DNA from: Talpa occidentalis
Taxonomy: Eukaryota; Chordata; Mammalia; Eulipotyphla; Talpidae
Direction of reading: 5' to 3'
DNA: 64,000 nt
Assembly (NCBI RefSeq): GCF_014898055.3
Contig: NW_023603184.1
Span: 31,805,359 to 31,869,358 of the forward strand
The notes under the pieces were generated by a model. The model ran no database searches, was not told the DNA's origin, and saw nothing but the letters and a program-made list of their open reading frames with translations. Position 1 is the first letter of the stretch. The number at the start of each line of letters is the position of its first letter. The position numbers were made by a program, and so were the translations under genes. Shown here piece by piece: positions 46,975 to 59,199 of this stretch.

Positions 46975-47498
46975 TTCCATTCATTTTTGTGGTGGTTTCT
47001 TTCACTATCCAAAAGTATTTTTAGTTTGATGTAGTCCCATTTGTTTCTTTTTGCCTTTGCTTTCCTGTCAGTTAGTCAAGTCACCAAAGATATCTCTGTG
47101 GTCAATTAGAAGAGTGTAGCTAGTACCCTTTTAAAAATCTTTCTACATTTTCTCCTTTTGAAACCAAATACAACTGGGTACAACTTATATGGTGAAAATT
47201 AGAAAGTGGCAACATATGCCAAGGGAAAGTTTCAGAAAATACTAAGAAGACATTATGGTCACAATACCTCAGACTGATCCTTGGCACAGAGACAACCCAC
47301 AATCAGAAAAACAAAAGGCTAAATAAATAACTAAAAATAGCAAACTCCAAAGGAAAAAAATGTATTTCTAAATACCACATTAATAGATTTGTATGAGTTT
47401 GATTTGTATGAGTTCTTTGTAAATCTTGGCTATCAGTCCCTTGTCAGCTAGATGATGTGCAAATGTTTTCTCCCATTCAATAGGGTGTCTTTTCACTT
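46975..47498 (-). mobile_element. L1 fragment(s), antisense
   Basis: 'actatccaaaagtattttt', 'tagtcccatttgtttcttt' and, later, 'gagttctttgtaaatctt' followed by 'ggctatcagtcccttgtc' are antisense L1. A non-L1-looking stretch at 47100-47390 separates the two. Confidence 0.7.
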
Positions 47499-47760
47499 TT
47501 TTTTAAAGATTTATTTATGCATACAGGAACTGGGATGTAGGCTAGAGATGCAGGAGGTGAGAGGATTCACCAGACAGAGTGGGGAGCAGAACAGGCAGAT
47601 TGACTGAAATACACTGCCGAGGGGAGCAGCGGGTGAGTCAGGAGAGGTCTGCTGCGCCATGTGGGTCTCCTCCCTGGCCGGGGATCGAACTCATGCTTCA
47701 GTGGCTGTGGATATAGCTGCATAGGCAGTGTCTTAGCCCCTCGTGCCACCAGGGAGGCCC
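47499..47760 (-). mobile_element. tRNA-derived SINE, antisense
   Basis: Poly-T then 'aagatttatttatgcatac', the body in reverse, a reversed B box 'ggggatcgaac' (about 47680) and the head 'tgccaccagggaggccc' at the right end. Target duplication not obvious. Confidence 0.9.
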
Positions 47761-48639
47761 CTAAAGTTTTCTTTTTATTCCCCACATGCATTCATCAAAG
47801 AATATAATTTTAAATATTATGTTCCTTTGGTGAATTACAGGCAGAGAACTGGCTTCTTTTGAGGAAGAAGTAAAAGTAACGTAGTAGGTAAACCACAATA
47901 GGAGCTATATTTGTTAGGTTCATCCATGCTATTCTCTTTTACTGCTTGTTTATTAAATAAGGCGGTTTAAATAGTAAGACTATTAACATTTTAAATGTAT
48001 AATACCATTATATAAAGATTTAGAATTTTGTTGCAAATAGTCTCTGTGTATTTTATGAGGTTAGGAATTATCTTACTTTCAGAGGATTGGAATGAATTGT
48101 TTTCCTAAAGCAGAAAAATCATCACCTTAAATACTAAATCCTAATTTCTTCAGTTTCATAACACTGCAGAAAGAGACCTTTTGGGATAGATTGATGGGTT
48201 TTTTTAGGTGTGACTTATGTTGTATTAGGTAGAAGTCACATATCTACTCATGCTGAAAATAAGGCAGATTCTTGGTTTGGGAAGAAATAAAACTGAATGC
48301 TCAGCTAGGAGAATTAATTACTTTTTTTTCATAGAAAGTTACATGAACTTATTTTTTAGGACAAAAAATGTCCTAAAATAAATATTAAAATTGATACTAT
48401 AGCTAGGAACTGAGTAATACTTGAGTTGGAAGAAAATGTCCAGGTATCTATGGTTGAATGGTTTAGTGTTTTTCTTTTTAATATGTAGATAATACTCAAA
48501 CTCTACTATCAGAATGTGGACTTAGAAATTTTATTTGATGCTTAAAGGTGAGGAAGTTTACAGATCCATTTATATTTGCTCCTTCACTTTAATATTGTGA
48601 ACCATGACATTTACATTTAGCAGTACAATTTTATAATAA
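47761..48639. other. AT-rich, no feature seen
   Basis: No gene or recognised repeat. Confidence 0.5.
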
Positions 48640-48900
48640 AGACTTTTTAAAATTATATGTAAGTAAGTGTTATAAAGAAATGCTTGTTGACTCTGGTCTT
48701 AAGGGACTAATTAAATATAAAAAGATAGATGAGATTGTATGGATTACATTAAAGTTTATGTAGATAAAAATCCTTAGAAGATAAAAGTCAAATTGGGGAA
48801 AAGATATTATTAGCAGATATGGTAAAAGATTAGGATCCTTATTTTGAAAGTAATACTAATGGAAAAACTGGGCAAAGGACATTATTAGAATTACATATAG
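48640..48900 (+). mobile_element. L1 ORF2 fragment (old), probable
   Basis: 'ggggaaaagatattattag' and 'ctgggcaaaggacattatt' match the L1 ORF2 segment preceding the one at 49240. The MIR lies between them. Confidence 0.55.
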
Positions 48901-48944
48901 AACTAAGATTATATGTATATATGATTCCAATGACCTTCTAATCT

Positions 48945-49235
48945 TTTAACTATACTCCATTCATTTATCAATTATTTACTGAGCATCAATTATATTCTAG
49001 GCACTGGGCTAAATGTTCACAATCAAAAAACAATTCTACTGTTTACTAATGATTTATATGACCGACACCATAGTAAATATGGACATCTATTTTTTCATTT
49101 ATTTTAATTTCCACAACAGTCTTAGGAATTAGATGTTGCTATAGTCTATAGCCAAAAACTTTGAGACTATAGGTTTAAATTACAGCTAGTTATAATAAGA
49201 GCCAAGATTCAAACCCATGTTTAACCACATAATCA
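48945..49235 (+). mobile_element. MIR SINE relic
   Basis: 'ttatttactgagcatcaat', 'tctaggcactgggctaaat', 'aatttccacaacagtctta' and 'gagccaagattcaaaccca' are in MIR order over nearly 300 bp, with an internal expansion. Confidence 0.8.
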
Positions 49236-49239
49236 TACT

Positions 49240-50185
49240 GCCACCAAGGAGCATATGGACCAATATTTCTCAAAATGTAGTCCTCCAATATCCAAAATAT
49301 ACAAAGGAGTCATAAAACTCAACAATAATTTTAAAAAAAATGAAAAATGGACAGAGGATTTGAATAGACATTTCTCCAAAGACATAAAAGTGGCAAATAA
49401 GGACATGAAAAGATGTTCATACTTATTATTAGAGAAATGCAAATAAAAACAAGATGTCACCTCACACCTGGCTATTATCCAAAAGGCAAGAAACAATAGG
49501 TGTTGGAGAGCACAAGAGAGAAGGGATAACTTGTATACTGTTGGTGGGACTGTAGACTGGTGCAGTCATTATGAAAAGTAGTGTGGTCATTCCTAAAAAA
49601 ATTAAAATTAGAAATGCCATATGAATCCAGTTATACCACTTCCTGGTATTTACCTGAAAAGAACAAAAACACTAAATTTGAAGAAATAAATGCACCCCCA
49701 TATTTACTGCAGCACTATTTACAATAGCCAAGAACTAGAACAACCAAAGTGCCCATCAGTTGTCAAATGGATAAAGAAGATGCATATAATCACAATGAAA
49801 TACTATTCAGCTAGGAAGAAAAAGTCAAAATCCTCCCATTTGAAAAAACAATGATGGACCTGGAGGGAATTATGCTTAGCAAAACAAGCCAGACAGAAAA
49901 AGACAAAGGCTGCATGATTTTACTCAGTGATATATAGGGAAAATAGATGAACTAAACAAAACAAAAATAAACTTTTGCACTATAAGACCAATTAGTGGTT
50001 ACCAAAAGAGAAGAGGGATAGGGAATGGGCAAGTCAGGAAAAAAGGGACAATGGTATGGTGAAGGATAGATCTGAATTCTTGGCTGTGAACTTAATGTAG
50101 GATATACACATGGATTGCTTCTCAATGATGAACACCTAAAACTTATATAATGTTATAAAGCTATATTACTTCAAATAAAAAATTT
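49240..50185 (+). mobile_element. L1 3' portion (old)
   Basis: 'aaaaatggacagaggattt', 'gacatttctccaaagacat', 'gttggagagcacaag', 'gcagcactatttacaatag' and 'cttagcaaaacaagcca' are collinear, down to the 3' end 'cttatataatgttataaag'. Dead copy. Confidence 0.92.
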
Positions 50186-50194
50186 AATTAAAAT

Positions 50195-50375
50195 CAGTTT
50201 TAAAGTTTTAAATGTGATCCTCAAATCACCTGCATCAGGATAATTTGGGTTACTTGTTTAGTATGTACATTTCCAGGTTCTAAACAAGTTCTAGTGAAAT
50301 CAGTATCTCTGGAGTGAAGACTATTTTTAACAAGTGATTTTGCCCACGTGAATCTTAAACACATTGAAGTCTACT
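50195..50375 (+). mobile_element. MER5A-like hAT DNA transposon relic
   Basis: 'tgatcctcaaatcacctgc', 'atcaggataatttgggtta' and 'atcagtatctctggagtga', then 'acaagtgattttgcccacg', follow MER5A. Confidence 0.75.
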
Positions 50376-50635
50376 ATATTCATAATTTGTCTATATTCAT
50401 TAGTTAAATGTTAATAAATGTCTACTATGTACAAGTTACACTATGCTGAGTATTATGTTACATTGCTGTGCCTGATTGCAAGCAAGAGACTTGACAATAA
50501 GATATATATAAATATAGCACAGAACATTTGTGGAATCTTTGAGATCTTCCCTTAACAGCTACAATTGCTGCTTTGTATTTGCTTTAACTTCCTTTATTTA
50601 GGAATGTATTTTTTTGTCAAACAGTGTGAATTCTT
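50376..50635. other. AT-rich, no feature seen
   Basis: No gene seen. 'gttaataaatgtctactatg' near 50410 may be a MIR/L2 scrap. Confidence 0.4.
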
Positions 50636-50639
50636 TGCA

Positions 50640-51215
50640 GACTTCTATTTATCTTTTATTTTCATATGTTATTCTGGCAAATATTTATTAAGTACCTACT
50701 GAGTAACAAACATCATGGGACACTAGGATTATACTGGTAAGCAAAAATAAGTCTCAGGAAGTTCATCAAAACTTCCATGAAGTTTGCTAGGGATAGCTTG
50801 GGGAAATCAATTAACCAAATAATCAGACAAATACAGAAATGTAAATTACTGCTATAATGCATGATACAAAGAAAAGACACTCTTGGCTTAAAGAACTTAT
50901 TAAAATATATTTGGTCTGGTTATAGAAGTCAGGGCAAGCTTCCCTAAAGAAGCAATTTTTAAATTAATATCTGAAAAATATGTAGGTATTAATTATGTGA
51001 AAGGTAAGGAAAGAGAAGTATCCAGGAAAGGGTACAGCATGTGACAAGACCTATGTAGCATATGGGTGTACAGTAAAAATAAAAGATTGATAAACAAGTA
51101 AAACTGGAGTAGAGAGAATGAAAAAATGCTGAAGTAGTTATAGGACTCAAACAGTATAGGGTACTGTAGATCAAGTAAAGAATTTTGTCTTTATCCTAGA
51201 AACAAATGATGAGCT
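50640..51215 (+). mobile_element. ancient LINE 3' end (L2-like), copy 1
   Basis: Starts 'aatatttattaagtaccta', passes 'caagcttccctaaagaag', and reaches 'aagaattttgtctttatcc'. This is the text pattern of a mammalian-wide ancient LINE 3' region. A second copy starts at 61575. Exact family uncertain. Confidence 0.55.
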
Positions 51216-51229
51216 ATACTGGTTATTCT

Positions 51230-51710
51230 CCATTTGCTCTACTCCACCCTGACTCCCATTCTTTACTTAGCGCCCAGGGTGGCTAATACCACAAAGGGCA
51301 TCACCTGGGCTCCTTGTTAGATGGCTTAGATGTCAGATGGTATTTGATCAGTGGGCAACACCTGCAGGAGTTTGGCAGTAAGAAAGAAAATTATTTTTTC
51401 TCCACATTCATCCTGCATTGGTTCCAGTAGTGGCTGAATAGATAAACAATGGCTCCGACCCAGCAAGACCATCCTCTAAGACTCTGGGCTTCAATAACAG
51501 TTTCATCCTTTAGCCCCTTCAGGCCTGAGATGTAATGACTTCTTCCTCTTGCTGGTCTTAGGGTGTCCTCCTATTTCTTGTTGGGTTTGTTGGGTTTTTT
51601 GAAGCTCTTCCCACATTTCTGAAGGTAGTCCTGTCATTAAAGCCTTTTTCTCTGAATGGAACTGTTTCCTGCTGGGACCATAACAAGTGAGCTATTCATT
51701 CTCTAGGGCC
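51230..51710 (+). repeat. ancient interspersed repeat (family unnamed)
   Basis: Ends 'cctgtcattaaagcctttt' and 'aactgtttcctgctgggac', phrases I recognise from an old mammalian interspersed element. No coding potential. Confidence 0.45.
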
Positions 51711-51954
51711 TAGTTTACAAAAATGACACTTGATAAGCATTTGGTAACCAAATGACCAGACTAATTAACTCCAGTTAAAGGACACTGTGGAATTTTCTTT
51801 TTGCCTATTTCCACTGATTACTTTACTCTTAATAGCGGCCCTCTAAATTACTGAAAGATTTTTTCAGTGGAAGACTTTAATCTTACCACTCATGCAAACA
51901 GGTTTCCTGCCATGCAGAGGAATTAGGGTGAACAAGGTCAGAGTAGTGTAGGCA

Positions 51955-52175
51955 AGAACAACATGGACTCAGATTAGAGAGACCGAGATTAGTTCTTCAC
52001 TCTGCCACTTATTAGTGGTATGTCCTTAGGCATACTTCATAATCTCCCTGAATCTGCTTCCTATGTGAATTGGAAATGTCGATACTTATCTTGCAGGATT
52101 TTTGTGAACATTACATAAAAAATGTGAAGGAACTGGTAAAGAGAAGGCACTTAATAAATGAAAGTTACTGTTTCT
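51955..52175 (-). mobile_element. MIR SINE relic, antisense, cut by a SINE
   Basis: 'cttcactctgccacttatt', 'tgtccttaggcatacttca' and 'cttatcttgcaggattttt', then 'aggcacttaataaatgaaa', are the reverse of almost the full MIR. The younger SINE at 52176 inserted at its end. Confidence 0.9.
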
Positions 52176-52465
52176 GGGCCTCCCTGGTGGCACAGCGGTT
52201 GAGCACTGGGTTGCGAAGCTGCCCGCAGCCTCTGCAGCGCTGGTTCGATCGCGGCTGCTCCCCGGCCACAGGAGGAGGGTCCCACATGGCGCACAGACCT
52301 CTCCTGCCGCCCGCTGCTCCCCTCAGCAGTGTACTTCGGTCCTTCTGCCTGCTCTGCTCCCCGCTCTGGTTCTGGTGAATTCTCTTACCCTCCCGCGCTT
52401 CTGACTGTACCCAGTGCTTGTATAAATAAATAAATAAATCTTTAAAAAAAAAAAAAAAAAAGAAA
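52176..52465 (+). mobile_element. tRNA-derived SINE, full length, young
   Basis: Head 'gggcctccctggtggcaca', B-box-like 'ggttcgatcgc', full body, (AAAT)n and an 18-A tail. The 16-bp duplication gaaagttactgtttct is perfect at 52160-52175 and 52466-52481. Confidence 0.96.
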
Positions 52466-52481
52466 GAAAGTTACTGTTTCT

Positions 52482-53149
52482 ATTACATCTATTTAATCTA
52501 GGATGAAAAGAAAATAAGTTCTTAAAATTGACATATTCATGGTTTTAAAAAAACAGTGTGGGAGAATATAAATTATAACATAAAAGTAAATGTTTCCTTT
52601 TTTCTTTACCTCTAAATTCTACTTCTCTGAGTGCTAGTAAAAGTTAGATATATATCCTTATAGACATTATATATACACATACACACACACAAATATATGT
52701 GCACACACAATGTATTTGGAGAACACAGAATGAGAAGGCAAAGAGTTAGCTCTCCTTTCTGATTTATTCAAAGGAGCGTGTGTATCACAGCAATGCCACA
52801 AAATTCAGACATCACCCTAATATTGATGCAAGTCACAAAAAGTATAATTTTGAAAATAGTGTGAGCAGATTGTTATTTCTATTTCTCTGACTGCAGAATC
52901 ACTTGGACTAATTTAGGACAGAACGCAAACACTTCTGATACCAACACTTAATACCAACAATTCAAGGAGCTGAAAGGAAAGAAAATAAAACTAAATTCCT
53001 AAAAGTAATGGGACAACAGGGAAACACACTGTCAAGAATGTTTCTGATCATTCTACTCAGAACCTAAATTCAAGGAGCTTTTATCAGCATATAGAAATAG
53101 TGGTTTCAGAAAAAAGCAAAGCATCAGCTTTCTATGAATCAATATATTT
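52482..53149. other. AT-rich, no gene seen
   Basis: A short (CA)n-like tract lies at about 52673-52710. Nothing else recognised. Confidence 0.5.
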
Positions 53150-53305
53150 AAGTCAATGTTTTCCAAAGTATGGTCTGCAGACCACCTGTACTATAATCAT
53201 TGAGAATGCTTATAAAAAAAAAAGACATATCTCTAAATCAGAATCTCTGGAAAGAAGACCAGAGATCTCCCCTTTAATATATGTCCTATGAGATCTTTAT
53301 TCAAG
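53150..53305 (+). mobile_element. MER5A-like hAT DNA transposon relic
   Basis: 'ttttccaaagtatggtctg', 'cagaccacctgtactataa' and 'aaatcagaatctctggaaa' follow the MER5A order. Confidence 0.85.
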
Positions 53306-53480
53306 GTAAATAAGAAATGTTAGGGTTCTAGAAAATTCCACACACACATATACTCCTTTGAATTTTTAGAGCAGAAAGAAACATTCTCCCCCTTCTCTGC
53401 ACCTCTTTAAATCCCCCCTCTTCCATATGACCCACACTAATCAAAAATCATATTTTATAATTTCTTTCTAGTGGGTTTTA

Positions 53481-53744
53481 TTTTTTTTTAAGATTTATTT
53501 ATTTATTTGTACAAGCACTGGGTACAGTCAGCAACGCGGGAGGGTGAGAGAATTCACCAGAGCCAGAGCAGGGAACACAACAGCCAGACTGACGAAATAC
53601 ACTGCTGAGGGGAGCAGCGGGTGTGGCAGGAGAGGTCTGCACGCCATGTGGGACCCTCGCCAGGGGCAGGGGATCGAACTGGCACTGCAGAGGCTGTGGG
53701 CAGCTTCGCAGCCCAGCGCTCAACCACTGCGCCACCAGGGGAGG
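53481..53744 (-). mobile_element. tRNA-derived SINE, antisense, full length
   Basis: Tail, body, reversed B box 'ggggatcgaac' and head 'gcgccaccaggggaggc' are all present. The 13-bp duplication ctagtgggtttta is perfect at 53468-53480 and 53745-53757. Confidence 0.96.
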
Positions 53745-53869
53745 CTAGTGGGTTTTAAGTCAATGTCTTCATTTCCATTCCTTTTGTCCTAGACCAGGTC
53801 ATCTCAAAATTGGGTTACTTTTCCCTTTACAATCTTTTGCTCTTTTAATTCATTCTGTGTATTAGATTA

Positions 53870-54060
53870 ATATTTATAAAACCCCATTTTGACCATCTTT
53901 CCTTTCAATAACACTTAAATGGTTACAAAATAAAGTTCACAGTGCTTAAATTGGCAAAGTCTGCCATAATTTGACCCCCATGCTTAAATTTCCAGGCTTG
54001 TTTCTCATTTCTCTCCCAGACGAACTAACCTTCCACATTAGCCAAACTACTGTGAATACC
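53870..54060. mobile_element. L2-like relic, probable
   Basis: 'acttaaatggttacaaaat' followed by 'aaagttcac' and 'tgccataatttgaccccca' resemble the 3' part of L2, a mammalian-wide LINE. Orientation not resolved. Confidence 0.5.
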
Positions 54061-54079
54061 AAGGTGAATACCAAGTAGT

Positions 54080-54400
54080 TTTTCCCTATTGAGCACAACT
54101 GAAGCACATTTCCCAGGCTCCTTTGTTCTTCAGAATATGGAACTAACCATACAACTGAGTACTAGCCAACAGAATGTAAACAGAAGTTATAAATTCTATT
54201 TCTAGGACAAAATTTTAATTATCAGATATATTCTTCCACACTGTCCCCCTCTGCCTGATAAGGGATAGTTGAGTCACAAAATAGCCTGGATTCCTAAACC
54301 ACTCCACAACCAGGACCAATCAGGCCACAACTTGGACTACTACATGAGAAACAAAGTTCTATTGTATTTGAGACTTTGGGCATTTTTGGAAATAAAGATA
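54080..54400 (+). repeat. ancient interspersed repeat, copy 2 (family unnamed)
   Basis: 'acatttcccaggctccttt', 'actagccaacagaatgtaa' and 'acagaagttataaattcta' match the same element type as 43720-44045. A 71-codon frame crossing it is chance. Confidence 0.5.
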
Positions 54401-55690
54401 ATGATTCATATACCCAAGAAAGGAAGAATCCATAAAATACTAATGGTTAATTATCTAAGAGGAGTAAGGAAGAGACAGGAATGAAATATTGTGGAAAGAA
54501 AAGAAAGCAAAACAAACAGAACGCTCATGCTTTATGCTACTTGTTATTATAACATAGTCTACCCTATTAGTACAATGTTTAAACATACCTTGCTGATTCC
54601 TACATATGACCTTCTGCTCATAGACTCCCACCAGCTGGAAAGTTCTTTCTAAGATATCAATCTCCATTCAAATTCCTTTCCTCCTTAATTTCTTCAACCA
54701 CTCAAGCTCATAGATCTCTCCCTCTATTGAACTGGCATAATAAAACATGGTGCTATGCCACTTATCACACATTAAAACCCATATTATCTTGAATTTTTAA
54801 ACTTTTTATGTAAAAAAAAACCCTTTCCCCATTCATATTCATATTAAAAACTCTACCTATGGCAAGAACTTTTCTTCAAAGATCTGAATATTTTTCCAGG
54901 GAATTTTTTTTTTTAAATCTAGCTGTGCATTCATACTTAATAAAGTTGAATAGACCTGAGCTAGCCACTTGGAGAAAATAACAGAAAAAATCTTCCAGGA
55001 AATTGCTCTAAATCATTGTTAGAACAAGGTGGGGGAAAACATAAAAATATGTGTCCAGCAAAGACAGGGGAATCCTGAGGGGTACTCCAGGCAGATCAAG
55101 TGTGTATGTCATGAATCAGAAATGCCAAGGACAGCTTATGACAGTGCCACCTTTTCACCATTTCATCCCCCACCCCACCTTGGCTAAGGAAAAACGTGAT
55201 GTTGACACTATTTTGGCACATCTGTGGAAACTTTTCCCCTCTCAAACTCCAATTGCCTTGAAGTCCTTAATTACTGTCAAAGATTTGCAAACTCTTTCTT
55301 GCATTTTCATCATTCCATTATGATACTAAGAAATTAAGAAGCTTAACGAAAAAATAAAATGTGTATACTATATAAGATACATATGTATGAAATCATACAC
55401 ATAAATATGTAATATATATACTTCTAAAAGGAAGCCAAGTTTGATCTGAATTTCTCAATTTTCCTTAGCCTAGGGGAATACAAGGGATTTCCCCAAAACT
55501 AATAAATACTAAAAGTCCTCTGTGCCTGTAGCATTAGCTCCAAGTCCAAAAGTAATCCATTTGACCCAAACAGGTATCAATCCACACACATCTATGATGG
55601 AGTGATATATGATAGGACACCTGAATTATAGGTCATTCCTATAATGCCCCTCTGACCACTATAGAAACCAAGAATCTGACAGAGCACCTA
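54401..55690. other. AT-rich, no gene seen
   Basis: No recognised repeat or gene. A 90-codon frame at 55051-55323 has no recognisable domain. Confidence 0.45.
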
Positions 55691-55691
55691 G

Positions 55692-56075
55692 ATCAGCACA
55701 GCACAACAGAACTTCCTGCCATGATGGAAATGTTCTGTATTTCTAAAATAGGCGCATATAATTGTTGAGAATTAGTAATGTGGCTAAGTGAGATGAAAAA
55801 CTAAATTTTTAATTTTATATATTTTATTTTGTATATTTTTACATCATTTTTTATTTTTGCACAATGTATGCATTTTCATCTTGGTTATATTCCCCATACA
55901 ATTCCCACCCCCCTTTATTTTGACCCTAATCCTTCCTCCCCTCTCCCCATAGTGTCTCTGGTTTACAGTTGCTTTTTGATTTTGATTTTTACTTTATTAT
56001 AATTTTAAGCTAAATCCAAATTTAAATAGTCATGTGTGGCTGGTGACAACCATATTAGATAGTACATACTTAGAT
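55692..56075. mobile_element. hAT-type DNA transposon relic, interrupted
   Basis: The left part ('cacaacagaacttcctgcc', 'atgatggaaatgttctgta', 'gaattagtaatgtggctaa') and the right part ('ccaaatttaaatagtcatg', 'tgtggctggtgacaaccat') are the two halves of a common mammalian MER-type element, split by the L1 tail at 55840-55990. Confidence 0.65.
55840..55990 (-). mobile_element. extremely truncated L1 3' end, antisense
   Basis: Read in reverse it gives 'aaaccagagacactatggg', a G-rich tract and 'tagggtcaaaataaagggg', the same family as the insertion at 46076-46230. Nested in the DNA transposon. Confidence 0.8.
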
Positions 56076-56139
56076 ATTTGCTTTCTTTGAAATACACTGA
56101 TTATTTAATAAACATGTTTTATAATATTTGTATACTATT

Positions 56140-56404
56140 ATCATTGACTTTTAATTACTTATTATGCTGTGGCCTTTAGTGTTGAATTCTTCAGTTTTGC
56201 CTTCTTCAAAATCTAGGCAACTAAAACTAAGACATAATGAGTCACTTCCCTAATGCAGAGCAAGGACTAAAAGCCGGGTCTCCTATCACAATTCTAGTGC
56301 ACTTTGAACTATATCAGACAGCATTATCACTACCTACATTATAATTTCTAAACAGCAAATAAACTTCTCAAATATGATATACATTTTTTTCCCTATTATT
56401 GACT
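56140..56404. other. AT-rich, possible MIR scrap
   Basis: 'gcagagcaaggactaaaag' followed by 'ccgggtctcctatcacaat' resembles the MIR 3' end. Not firm. Confidence 0.4.
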
Positions 56405-56418
56405 CTATTTTGATTTTT

Positions 56419-56729
56419 TTTTTTAAAGAGGCATGAATTTTTATTTATTTATTTATTTGTTTGTTTGTTTATACATGCACTGGGTACAGTCAGAAGCGCG
56501 GGAGGGTGAGAGAATTCACCAGAGCCAGAGCGGGGAGCAGAGCAGGCAGAAAGACCGAGTACACTGCTGAGGGGAGCAGCGGGCGGCAGGAGAGGTCTGC
56601 ACGCCATGTGGGACCCTCCTGCGGTGGCTGGGGAGCAGCCGGGGATCGAACCGACGCCGCAGAGGCCGCAGAGGCCGCAGAGGCTTCGCAACCCAGCGCT
56701 CAACCGCTGCGCCACCGGGGAGGCCCCTG
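56419..56729 (-). mobile_element. tRNA-derived SINE, antisense, with internal triplication
   Basis: Full-length antisense copy, head 'gcgccaccggggaggcccc', (TTTA)n and (TTTG)n tail. The 13-bp duplication tattttgattttt is at 56406-56418 and 56730-56742. A 9-bp unit gccgcagag is present three times at 56656-56682, next to the reversed B box. Confidence 0.95.
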
Positions 56730-56742
56730 TATTTTGATTTTT

Positions 56743-59195
56743 ACAAGGATCTTCTGGCCGATGGAAGGCTGGGAAATCTGGCTCAGCAAAACAATGTGTT
56801 AACATTCAATAACATGAGCACACAGGTCTAGCAGAAATAAGACTAAAGACGCATGTTTGGCAAAAAGAAAGCCAGTAACTTAAAGTTTTCTAAAATAACA
56901 GCTATGACCTAATTTCTGGATTTAGTCTAAATTTAAAAATTTAAAGAATTTTACTAATGATTTTATAAAGCCTTTGAAATTTGAAGGAAATGTTTTGTTA
57001 ATAATTTGAGGAACTTCACAAATATTTTCAAAATAATAAAAGGTAAATCTGATGGATTCTGTAATCTAATTTTTATTATAAAATATCAATTATGTTCATA
57101 TCACTAATGTTCTTACAATTGTGCTACCCATAATACATATCCAAAACAAACTCCCAAATCCTTATCATCTAAGACTTTATATTCTAAAGAAAACCCTGCA
57201 TTATATTACTTTTAAATGCTACTCTGGTATTTATTAGAAGAGGAAACTTCTCTGAATCACTTTAATCCTGCTATGAAGTAAGATATGTGACCGTGTACTA
57301 TCAAGTAATGAAAATGTTATTCGGAGAAAACACAGTAACTATATAAATTGTTAAATGTACTCTATATGATTTCTTGAATCAAACTAGTGGAAGGCACTTC
57401 TACAACACTAGAACTCTCTCCTTTTATAGACCTTTTTCCTGTCCAGATATGCTAGCTAGCACTGAACTTCAGTCACTTTTTTCCATTAGTATCCTTCATT
57501 CCCTCCGGGCATGGAGAAGTTAGAAGATTCCCCATTCCAAGCTCACTGGCCAGCCTTCTTGTTTTCCTGAGTCCTCAATCTTCTGAAGGTGTTTGATGTC
57601 CCAGACACCTTCAGAAAACCTGTGTTGTACTGTAATATTTTATGAACAAGGAAAGAAAATCCTGAATATTGTATTTTACATCTCAGCTGAAATAGTCCAT
57701 GTCAAAGAAACTGCCTATGCAATAAACATATATATAAAATTCTTGCCCACACATCTCTTTAAGGAATGGTTTCCCTTGAACATTTAGTAAATAAATAAGA
57801 AATAAGTAAGACAATTATTGTATGGTCACAGATAGGATAAAACTTGAATTTACTTTGCTGCAGCACAAAAAATATACTTATAGGTTTATACTTAATAAGT
57901 TTAATGTGTGCATAGAGTGTGTTTTACCACATGATCAAATCACACTGATTGGTATGAGATAAAACATGGAAAATATACCATTAACAAATACGAATTAATG
58001 ACCAGGAAGGTATTACAAAATATTTTATGTGCTTCTGCTAAATGATTAAATTACACTTGTAAACTGGTTAATGTAAGATTCTCAGAACATTTGGTAATGA
58101 AAATATTTTATTATTTTTATGAATGTAAAATATCTCACCACTGCTAGAAACATTTTTTTAAATTTTTGATTGAAAAATGGCTGGTAAATAATTTTTATGG
58201 AAAAGATTACTCAACACAGAGACCTCTGTGCCAAGTTCCAGACCAGAGAAATTTTCATTTATGAAGACTTATTTAAATTACAAAGATATTTTTCACTTCT
58301 GAGTTTCTCAAGTGTTTCATAATAATATAAACTAGGAACATAAGCAGGAAAGTCAAGGGGACTACAATGGAAGCTTGAAAGCTATCAAAAAACTTGAGAT
58401 GCCTTGAGCTTTTACTTCTCTCACCTTGAAAAACCAACTTTAAAAAATATTTATTTGTGCTTATTTGTATATTTCACATTTTTTACAGTTGTACAAACCT
58501 GATAGTTAATGTTTTTACCCAAGAAGCATCACTTGTGAGTTGCAACACAGAGGAATTTGTATTTCTTTCAACAGGATCACTTTGTGATACATGAAGTGTG
58601 ATACACTTGTGTGATACACCTTACAAACAGCTTTGATACACCTTTAATTTTTCTATTTTTCCCCCACCAGCAGGTATTCAATAGTTTTTGAATAAATTAA
58701 TAAAGTTCAGTGAAGTGCCCTAACTTCTCCTACCAATTACACAACTTTCACCTTAACCTCTCATCTTCAAAAAGTTCCTATGTCAAACCAAGAAATCTAA
58801 TCTGCTGTTAACAGCACTTGTCAACTCCACTCAGAATCAGTGAGAAAGATTCCTCTAAGACTTAAATGCCAGAGAAAAGTTTGTATCATTTGAGAACCTG
58901 GTATATTTTATTTTTATTGAATAACAATATTTCATTTATTCTGGATTGCCAGGGAACCTAAAAACAAATGCTGAATTCAATTCAGCTAAAATGATGTACT
59001 TCACTTCATTACTTGAATATAATTTGTTTCAAGAATTACAGTTTCTTTTCATAGAAGCTGACTATTTGCAAAGTATGTAATAATAAAGCATGAACCCTAC
59101 CCCACATGTACATGTCTGTTAATTACAAGGCAAAAAAATGCAAAAGGCCACATAGGGAGTAAAATGACAGCAAGTGAAGCAAACAGTAACAAGCT
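56743..59195. other. AT-rich, no feature seen
   Basis: About 2.4 kb without a recognisable repeat or gene. A small duplication of 'gtgatacac' sits near 58600. Confidence 0.5.
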
Positions 59196-59199
59196 TTAA

